From an uncultured Acidobacteriia bacterium (GTDB lineage Bacteria; Acidobacteriota; Terriglobia; Bryobacterales; Bryobacteraceae), in the NCBI GenBank assembly GCA_903907865.1, contig CAIVPR010000126.1, forward strand, positions 124,001-188,000: DNA of 64,000 nucleotides, in the 5' to 3' direction. Numbering within the stretch: the first letter of the stretch is position 1; every line of letters starts with the position of its first letter. Under the pieces are notes generated by a model. That model did no database searches. It saw only the letters and a program-made list of their open reading frames with translations, and was not told the DNA's origin. Both the position numbers and the translations under genes were made by a program. Of the stretch, positions 54,001-59,304 are shown in pieces.

Positions 54001-54253
54001 CGCCGAATTCGATGGGGTCGAAGTCGATCTCGCCGAGGAAGGAGCCGCGGCGGCAGTAGGTTTTGTCTTCGGCCTTGGGGTCGGGATCGTAGTGGTCCTG
54101 GAGGAGCCAGCGGTGTTCGGGGACGTCGGTGATGAGGTCGCGGCCAGCGAGGATGTCACGCCAAAAGCCGTGGGCGTCAGTGGAGCCGGGGAAGATGGCG
54201 CTGGCTCCGACGATGGCGATGGGCGGGAAGTGGGCCTTTTTTGGGCTAGACAT
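48041..54253 (-). CDS. PfaA-like polyketide/PUFA-type synthase subunit (KS-AT-5xACP-KR)
   Basis: I start at the ATG at 54253 ([16 protein letters not shown]), giving 2070 residues. KS (about 10-465) has Cys211 ('[12 protein letters not shown]'), His346 ('EAHGTGT') and His386 ('SQIGHTKAA'). The malonyl-type AT (about 560-850) has Ser656 ('GGHSFGEI'). Pro/Ala-rich linkers surround five nearly identical ACPs (about 1118-1575), each with the phosphopantetheine Ser in '[12 protein letters not shown]'. A KR domain (about 1795-2070) starts '[16 protein letters not shown]'. No C-terminal DH is visible. The order matches PfaA of PUFA and related secondary-lipid synthases. Only 21 bp separate it from the PfaC-like gene, so the two form an operon. 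Confidence 0.9.
   Translation of the reverse strand: [2070 protein letters not shown]
49530..50905 (-). repeat. Array of five tandem ACP-coding repeats
   Basis: Five units of about 270-300 bp, each coding for a conserved ACP ('[30 protein letters not shown]...') followed by a variable Ala/Pro-rich spacer. Over the conserved part the units differ mostly at third codon positions. Only one unit carries an amino-acid change in the 'PGMKEPDM' motif ('PGMNEPDM', the fifth). Tandem ACPs are typical of Pfa synthases and tend to raise yield. Confidence 0.92.
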
Positions 54254-54461
54254 TTGGGTTAGAGTTCCGTTTCCGGTACGTGGATGTGGGTGGAGAGCTT
54301 TCCGGGAAGACTGGGAACGACGGGGCCGGGCCGGACAGGGTCCGCGCCAGACGCTTCGAGTTCTTCTGCTTGAGGCGCTGCTTGAGCCAAGAGATTGAGT
54401 CCCGGGGTGGTGAAACCATGGCGTCACGCGCGACGCCGATGTCCCAGAATTGCATGGGAAG

Positions 54462-54532
54462 AGGGGGTGGGGAAAGGGGGTGGACGGGGTTGGGGGTGGG
54501 TATTACCGAAGTATTACGTTGGGGGTGGGGGG
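54462..54532 (+). other. G-rich tract with G-quadruplex potential upstream of the Pfa-like operon
   Basis: Runs of four to six G in close order (ggggg-tgggg-aaa-ggggg...ggggtt-ggggg), broken by gtattac-cgaa-gtattac. It lies about 210-280 bp before the PfaA-like start, on the non-coding strand for that gene. The 54254-54601 interval holds no gene that I can support. Confidence 0.5.
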
Positions 54533-54601
54533 AGAACGTCATTCGAACTCCCGGCTTCGATGGCTGGAACGGATCAGGCCGCCCCAAGGCCGCGAGCGTG
54601 T

Positions 54602-55630
54602 TTATGGTACGACGAGATCTGCAAGACCTGCCTCCGTAACAGTCCGATCAAACGCGCTGCGGGCGCACATACGGCCAGGCTGAATCCCCACGAGGGAGAT
54701 GCGGGCATAGTCGTTTTCGTTGGGTACGTTTGCTCCAACGTCTCTCTGCTCAATGGCGACCGGGAGCGAAACGTAATCACGCCTCTCTCCTTTCACAATT
54801 GTTAGCGTGAACGGATACCGACCAGCAGTCCTAGACAAAAGCAGCCTAGACTCGCATTCTTTGTAGTAGTGAGACAAGAAAAACGCCGCGCCCCTAGAAA
54901 CTCCGCGGAACAAGTAGGTCTTGCCATGCGATCTAGCAATCTGCAGAATATCCTTCAGTAGTTTAAGTCTTGACTCCGAGTACAGCATGTCTCTGAACTC
55001 GGCCCGGCCCGGCACCACTTCGAAGTCTAGACGGACACCTTGGTGCGAGTCTCCAAATTCATTCCACATGAGATCTTCGTCTGGCGATGTCGTGAACGAT
55101 GTATAGAACAGGTCCTCGGCCATTTCCTTATAAATCTTACTATATGCTGGTTCACCGGTTGTAGGATCTACCTGTCCCTCGTCATACCCACACAACGTCA
55201 GGAACGGCTCTAATTCCCCTCCTTTGCTGCGCCGTTCTCTAAGAGAGTGCAGTCGCAACGTCCCTGAGCTGACAATGCTCTTGAAACTGTCTAACGAGGT
55301 ATAATGTGCGACCCTCCGACTGGGTATGGCAGGGAACGAATGCTGGTAGATGAGGTTGGAGAGTGGCGGATTGCGGGTGTCGAACTCGTGAATACACTGA
55401 TCGGTAACTACCAGGTCGTTGTCGTCAAACTCTTCTTGGTGCCCGTTCTGACGGAGAGCCTCGTTGATCTCGAAGTAGATTTGATATGCTTGGGGCGGAT
55501 TCGGCCCTCGGATGAGTTCACTTAGCCGGTGCTGTTTCCTGCCAAATGGCAGGTCGCCATTTGACTCCCCAAAACCATGGAACTGCGGAGTAGTTGCGCA
55601 ATAGAGTTCGTTGTCTTTTGGCTCAATCAT
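54602..55630 (-). CDS. DUF2971-like protein coupled to a truncated HepT
   Basis: I start at the ATG at 55630 (MIEPKDNELYCATT), giving 342 residues. The core resembles DUF2971: 'VAHYTSLDSFKSIVSSGTLRLHSLRERR', then 'LFYTSFTTSPDEDLMWNEFGDSHQGVRLDFEV', in which 'W..Y/F.d.h.GvcL.f' is the family hallmark. DUF2971 proteins are unassigned but occur in defence-related neighbourhoods. The ATG overlaps the stop of the truncated HEPN gene (ATGA), so translation is coupled to a damaged toxin gene. The composition is more AT-rich than its neighbours, which suggests recent arrival. Confidence 0.6.
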   Translation of the reverse strand: MIEPKDNELYCATTPQFHGFGESNGDLPFGRKQHRLSELIRGPNPPQAYQIYFEINEALRQNGHQEEFDDNDLVVTDQCIHEFDTRNPPLSNLIYQHSFPAIPSRRVAHYTSLDSFKSIVSSGTLRLHSLRERRSKGGELEPFLTLCGYDEGQVDPTTGEPAYSKIYKEMAEDLFYTSFTTSPDEDLMWNEFGDSHQGVRLDFEVVPGRAEFRDMLYSESRLKLLKDILQIARSHGKTYLFRGVSRGAAFFLSHYYKECESRLLLSRTAGRYPFTLTIVKGERRDYVSLPVAIEQRDVGANVPNENDYARISLVGIQPGRMCARSAFDRTVTEAGLADLVVP

Positions 55631-55815
55631 TCTGTCGCCTCCATTTCTAAGTTTCGTCCCGCCTCGCTCACACGCTCCAAGCAACGTTCGACTGCATCGT
55701 ATGTCTTGAGGTTGTCGAGAAACGAGTCCTCGTTGAAACCGACGACGTGTTCTTCAATCCGGCGGATGTTCTCGGCGATATCCTCAAACCGTTGACGCGG
55801 GTCTCTAGAAGGCAA
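55627..55815 (-). pseudogene. C-terminally truncated HepT/DUF86 HEPN gene
   Basis: Reads 'RQRFEDIAENIRRIEEHVVGFNEDSFLDNLKTYDAVERCLERVSEAGRNL' and stops. Full HepT proteins continue for 45-60 residues with the RNase motif (Rx4-6H), which is missing here. Possible starts are a TTG at 55815 (11-bp overlap with the nucleotidyltransferase stop) or a GTG at 55848. The stop overlaps the DUF2971-like start. Confidence 0.65.
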
Positions 55816-56101
55816 GGACTTGGTCCCTCTCTGCGCTGCTCTGGACACGGGGTTTGAGTGTCCCCTCCTCCATCAGGTCGACCCGTTGCCCGAGCATCTC
55901 AGACAGGCGCAGCTCGATTCCGATGACCTTCAACAACGACAAGCGCTTCGAATCGTCGAACTTTGCAAGCAGATCGACACCCGAATCCGGACGTCGGTCG
56001 CCCCGCGCGGTCGAGCCGAAAACGGAAAGCCGGACAACTCCCTGCTCACGCAGCGCCGCCTCGTTCTCACGCAGTTTCGCAATCACGTCGTCGCGCGTCA
56101 T
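55805..56101 (-). CDS. MntA-like nucleotidyltransferase with a mutated catalytic Asp
   Basis: I start at the ATG at 56101 (MTRDDVIAKLRENEAAL), giving 98 residues. The motif reads 'VFGSTARGDRRPDSGVDLLAKF', where the first Asp of DxD is replaced by Gly (GGT for GAT, a one-base change). MNT enzymes need both Asp residues for metal binding, so this copy is probably inactive. The rest of the domain is normal ('IELRLSEMLGQRVDLMEEGTLKPR'). It precedes the truncated HepT gene. Confidence 0.75.
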   Translation of the reverse strand: MTRDDVIAKLRENEAALREQGVVRLSVFGSTARGDRRPDSGVDLLAKFDDSKRLSLLKVIGIELRLSEMLGQRVDLMEEGTLKPRVQSSAERDQVLAF

Positions 56102-56266
56102 GCCTTGATTATCGCGCAGAAACGACGAGGGCTGCGTTGTTCCCGCCATCACGTCCGCGAAATCGATGGGGTATCTGCAACACCCGACATCTCTTTTGGC
56201 ACCACTCCCCGTAACCGTCCAGAGCCGTGATCGATACAAGAACCGTTGCAGCCACCCAAAACAAAA

Positions 56267-56290
56267 GGTCCGCTCAACTTCGAGCGGACC
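56267..56290 (-). terminator. Rho-independent terminator of tRNA-Leu(CAG)
   Basis: On the minus strand GGTCCGCTC / GAGCGGACC, a perfect 9-bp stem with a 6-nt loop, followed by TTTTGTTTTGGG. It lies about 22 bp after the encoded CCA of the tRNA. Confidence 0.8.
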
Positions 56291-56311
56291 GAGTTAACTG
56301 CTTTATAATCT

Positions 56312-56398
56312 TGGTGCGGATGAGAGGACTTGAACCTCCACTGAGTTGCCCCAACTAGAACCTGAATCTAGCGCGTCTGCCAATTCCGCCACATCCGC
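56312..56398 (-). tRNA. tRNA-Leu (CAG)
   Basis: The minus strand starts GCGGATGTGGCGGAATTGG. The anticodon stem CTAGA/TCTAG holds the loop TTCAGGT, giving anticodon CAG. It has a long class II variable arm (TTGGGGCAACTCAG), T arm GGTTCAAGTCC and an encoded CCA at 56312-56314. It is followed by a clear terminator. Confidence 0.95.
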
Positions 56399-56441
56399 AG
56401 GAGGGGGGAAACCTTCATTCTCCCCCCTGGAAGGCCATTTG

Positions 56442-57611
56442 TCAAGCGGGAGTCGACAATCCGGCCAGCACTTCCTTGAAAACGTGCTTCGCGCCCTCCA
56501 CCCCGTCCCACGGACCGGACTCGTATTCGAGCGCGAATGTCCCCCGGAAGCCCGCCGCCAGCATGATCCTCGTGGACCGCTGGATGTCGTTGTTCTCGCC
56601 CCAGCGGTCCCAATACTTGGCGTGCACATTGGTGTGGGCGTAAGGCGCGAGGTCCCGCAGTGCGTTGTATAGCAGGTACTCATGCTCCCAGTTGCAGAAA
56701 TCGGGCGATGCCTCGCAGTACGGGTGGTTGACCTCGTCGATGATGATCCGGATGTTGATGGGATTCGCCGTCAGCCCCCAGTGGTTTTCCAGGGTGACCT
56801 TCACGCCGCGCTTGCCGCCGTACTCCGCCATCTCCTTGAAACTCTCGATGCACTGGCTCAGGTACTTCGTCAGCGGCTCGTTCTTCGGATAGCCCGTCGT
56901 AGGGTCCGGACCGGCCGCGGGAGCGACCCGCGGTCCCCCGCTGTTCACGCGCATCGATTTGGTTCCCAGTACCTGCGCCGCATCGATCCAATTTTTGGCG
57001 ACCTGGATACCCGCCTTGCGCGCGCTGTTGTCCAACTCGCAGATGTCCAGCGGGGCGTTGTTCGAAATGTGCTGGCAGGTAGTCCCAGTCGCCGCCATCT
57101 TGGCCGCCATTTTGTCGAGCCACTTGCGGCCGGAGGGACTGTGGGGTTGGAATTCGCGGGTAGTGCGGGGCGCGCCGTCGAAGATGCCTGTCTGGTCGGC
57201 AAACATGGAATCGTCGGACATGTCGCCGAACAGGCCGGAGAAGATGTCCATGCGCGTCACGCCGGGAAAGTGCTCCTTAGTGAACGTCGGGACGTCGAGC
57301 ATGGTGATTTCGCCGTACTTCTTGCGCATCTGTTCCGACAGTGCCAACTCGCGGGCCATCACCTGGCTGACCGGGGCACCGTTGCGCGTCCGCACGTAGG
57401 GCCAGCCCTTGAAGATGTGGCGAAGTGGCCAGGTGTTGGATGCGATGCGGTCCAGCTTGTCCTGTTCCGTCATGGGACGGGCGGAGGCTGTGGATTCTGC
57501 CGCGAGTGCGACACCGGCGGCGGTTGCGGTTTGCAGGAAGCCACGGCGGGCCATGTTTCCGACTGGAGCGATGCTTCCGACTGGAGAGGTGGAGGAGTGT
57601 TGTACCGGCAT
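56442..57611 (-). CDS. Exported sugar isomerase/epimerase-like TIM-barrel protein
   Basis: A 389-residue protein. After a short Ser/Pro-rich lead comes a Tat-type signal ('MARRGFLQTATAAGVALAAES'); the ATG at 57554 just before the RR is an alternative start. The barrel shows AP-endonuclease-2-like segments: 'MEYGGKRGVKVTLENHWG'-type strand ends with a Glu, 'PDFCNWEHEYLLYNALRDLAPY', 'THVNHAKYWDRWGE'-type histidine motif and 'GTFALEYESGPWDGVEG'. The substrate is unknown. The paralogous exported isomerase at 12.9-13.8 kb belongs to the same fold. Confidence 0.75.
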   Translation of the reverse strand: MPVQHSSTSPVGSIAPVGNMARRGFLQTATAAGVALAAESTASARPMTEQDKLDRIASNTWPLRHIFKGWPYVRTRNGAPVSQVMARELALSEQMRKKYGEITMLDVPTFTKEHFPGVTRMDIFSGLFGDMSDDSMFADQTGIFDGAPRTTREFQPHSPSGRKWLDKMAAKMAATGTTCQHISNNAPLDICELDNSARKAGIQVAKNWIDAAQVLGTKSMRVNSGGPRVAPAAGPDPTTGYPKNEPLTKYLSQCIESFKEMAEYGGKRGVKVTLENHWGLTANPINIRIIIDEVNHPYCEASPDFCNWEHEYLLYNALRDLAPYAHTNVHAKYWDRWGENNDIQRSTRIMLAAGFRGTFALEYESGPWDGVEGAKHVFKEVLAGLSTPA

Positions 57612-57697
57612 TCCAGTACTTTACCGCAAACTGGAGCCAAGAACGAGGAAGGAAATCTGGAGGTATACGCGGAGGGCGGAACTGCCGGACGCAAGTC

Positions 57698-57740
57698 GGG
57701 CCGAACGCTCGGATCCCGTGGGGTTCCGAGCGGTCGGCCC
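57698..57740. terminator. Hairpin after small exported protein gene, copy 1
   Basis: Near-perfect 16-bp stem (gggccgaacgctcgga / tccgagcggtcggccc), ending 7 bp after the stop of the 57748-57891 gene on the minus strand. There is no T run, so it may act as a stability element instead. Confidence 0.5.
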
Positions 57741-57747
57741 GGGAAAA

Positions 57748-57891
57748 CTACATCTTCTTGTCGGTGCTGTCGGTCGACTTCTTCTTCTTGCCCTTCTTCT
57801 TCTCGGTCTTCTTGTCGTCCTGGGGCTGGGCGAACGAAACGGTGCCGAGGATCAGGCCGAGGCCGATGGACATTGCGATGAGCTTTTTCAT
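57748..57891 (-). CDS. Small Lys-rich exported protein, copy 1
   Basis: I start at the ATG at 57891 with AGGAGA upstream, giving 47 residues: MKKLIAMSIGLGLILGTVSFA is a signal peptide with a cut near 'SFA-QPQDD', and the mature part is a highly charged Lys-rich tail ('KKTEKKKGKKKKST'). The mature tail would carry strong positive charge; no known domain. Its paralogue at 58234 differs in the tail and in two residues of the signal. A hairpin follows the stop. Confidence 0.7.
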   Translation of the reverse strand: MKKLIAMSIGLGLILGTVSFAQPQDDKKTEKKKGKKKKSTDSTDKKM

Positions 57892-58077
57892 GTTGGTAAG
57901 TCTCCTGTTGGAATTTTGTCGTGCAGACGATGCCGTCACTCAGAATGATCCCACCCCCACATGAACCCGGCCTTAAGATCTGATTAAACAAGCTTCATCT
58001 TTCGAAGATGACAGAACGCCTCAATGGAATCAATAGCTTGTACGTTGAAGCCGGGCGGGGACACACGAAGTCGGGCC

Positions 58078-58206
58078 ATGAAAAAGGCTGAACCGATTCA
58101 TGAAGTGGCAAAGATAGGAGGGGAGGTAAGAAGGAATTCTACAGGGGGAAATTTGGGCGTGGGAACTGCCGGACGCAAGTCGGGCCGACCGTCCGGGTTC
58201 CCGTAG
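58078..58206 (+). pseudogene. Truncated copy of the HU-like gene
   Basis: The first 12 codons (MKKAEPIHEVAK) match the intact copy at 58560 (MKKPELIHEEAK). After the duplication boundary the frame runs through unrelated sequence ('IGGEVRRNSTGGN') into the hairpin of copy 2 and stops at 58206. The region was left by the tandem duplication, so it is a 5' fragment and not a gene with its own function. Confidence 0.75.
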
Positions 58207-58226
58207 GATTCCCGTGCGGTCGGCCC
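58182..58226. terminator. Hairpin after small exported protein gene, copy 2
   Basis: Near-perfect stem (gggccgaccgtccggg / cccgtgcggtcggccc) just after the stop of the 58234-58371 gene on the minus strand, equivalent to the hairpin at 57698-57740. Confidence 0.5.
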
Positions 58227-58233
58227 GGGAAAA

Positions 58234-58371
58234 CTACATCTTCTTGTCGTCGGTGCTGGTCTTCTTCTTGCCCTTCTTCTTTTCGGTCTTCTTGTCGTCC
58301 TGGGGCTTGGCGAACGAAACGGTGCCGAGAACGAGGCCGAGGCCGATGGTCATTGCGATGAGCTTTTTCAT
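58234..58371 (-). CDS. Small Lys-rich exported protein, copy 2
   Basis: I start at the ATG at 58371 with AGGAG upstream, giving 45 residues: MKKLIAMTIGLGLVLGTVSFA followed by 'KPQDDKKTEKKKGKKKTSTD'. The signal is almost identical to copy 1, and the mature parts differ by two residues in length. Conservation of the frame, the signal and the charged tail in both copies supports a real small gene. Confidence 0.7.
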   Translation of the reverse strand: MKKLIAMTIGLGLVLGTVSFAKPQDDKKTEKKKGKKKTSTDDKKM

Positions 58372-58559
58372 GTGTGTGATCTCCTGGTGGAATTTTGTCT
58401 TGCCGACGTAATTGCCGTCACTCAGAATCATCCCACCCGTACATGAACGCGTCCTTAAGAGACGATTAAATAATCTTCATTTTTCAGTCACAAGGAATTG
58501 CATCAATGGATTCAACAACTTACATCTTGAACCGTGGTTCAGAGTGGTACTGTGGGGCC

Positions 58560-58757
58560 ATGAAAAAGCCTGAACTGATTCATGAAGAGGCCAAACGCTC
58601 CGGTACTGAGCCCGGAACGGCGGCAGACCAGATGGACCGCGCGGTCAACCGCTTACTGCGGGCCCTGCGCTGCGGCCACCCCGCAAAACTCCCAGGACTG
58701 GGAACGATTACCCCAGGGCGTAGCTGGGTGTTCCGGCAGGAGCCCCATGACCGCTGA
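58560..58757 (+). CDS. HU/IHF-like small protein heading the TIR operon
   Basis: I start at the ATG at 58560, giving 65 residues. The pattern fits a shortened HU-family fold: 'KKPELIHEEAKRSGTE' (helix 1), 'MDRAVNRLLRALRCGHPAKLPGLGTITPGRSWVF' (helix 2 and the first beta strands with 'LPGLGT'). It lacks the long DNA-binding arms of HU, so it is a degenerate or minimal member. Its stop overlaps the TIR gene start by 11 bp. Its upstream region is shared with the small exported gene on the other strand and lies inside the tandem duplication. Confidence 0.65.
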   Translation: MKKPELIHEEAKRSGTEPGTAADQMDRAVNRLLRALRCGHPAKLPGLGTITPGRSWVFRQEPHDR

Positions 58758-59304
58758 GGACCTCGCCATTCTGATTTGCCGCTCTCTCGAACATTCGCCA
58801 GCCGTTGAGGTGGATGGACTCGGAGTCTTCGCGCGTGACGGCGACGGCAGCATCTCATTCCGCGGCGGCGACATGCCCCGCGTCTTCATCGCCTACGCGG
58901 TGGAGGACTTTGCCGCCGCCGAGCGGCTCTACGAGGGTCTTGAAGCCACGGGCCATGCGCCTTGGCTGGACCGCCGGAAACTGCTGCCGGGCCAGAACTG
59001 GCCGCGCAGGATCCAGGAGGCTATCGAGACTGCGGACTTCTTCATCCCGTGTTTCTCCACCAACTCGGTCAACAAACGGGGCGGGTTCCAGGCGGAGATC
59101 CGCTATGCGCTCGACTGCGCCAGCCGCGTCCCTCTGGACGATGTCTTCCTGGTGCCGGTTCGGCTGGACACCTGCCGGGTGCCGGCGCGGATCACCCGCG
59201 AGACCCAATACGTCGATCTCTTTCCCGACTGGGAGGCCGGGTTTGAGCGCATCGCGCAGATGATCGCCAAACAGCGGTCCCGGCGGGATACAATCCTGAA
59301 ATGA
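58747..59304 (+). CDS. TIR-domain protein with HU-like N-terminal segment
   Basis: I start at the ATG at 58747 (MTAEDLAILICRSL), giving 185 residues; the ORF-track start at 58582 is in the HU-like gene. Residues about 1-40 ('VEVDGLGVFARDGDGS') resemble the second half of the HU-like neighbour. From residue 44 a TIR_2 domain follows: 'PRVFIAYAVEDFAAAERLYEGLEATG', 'WLDRRKLLPGQNWPRRIQEAIETADFFIPCFS' and 'RGGFQAEIRYAL', with Glu117 at the position of the catalytic Glu of TIR NADases. TIR proteins act in defence (NAD+ loss or signal production) or as scaffolds. The stop overlaps the TonB receptor start (ATGA). Confidence 0.75.
   Translation: MTAEDLAILICRSLEHSPAVEVDGLGVFARDGDGSISFRGGDMPRVFIAYAVEDFAAAERLYEGLEATGHAPWLDRRKLLPGQNWPRRIQEAIETADFFIPCFSTNSVNKRGGFQAEIRYALDCASRVPLDDVFLVPVRLDTCRVPARITRETQYVDLFPDWEAGFERIAQMIAKQRSRRDTILK

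Larger units (their letters stand above)
57678..58597. repeat. Tandem duplication, two copies of about 437 bp
   Basis: Copy 1 (57678-58115) and copy 2 (58162-58597) share the same order: hairpin, small exported protein gene (minus), shared intergenic promoter region, and the start of an HU-like gene (plus). Long identical runs include cggtcggcccgggaaaacta and cattgcgatgagctttttc. The 5' ends of the HU-like gene are both present, but only copy 2 keeps the whole gene. Confidence 0.85.
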
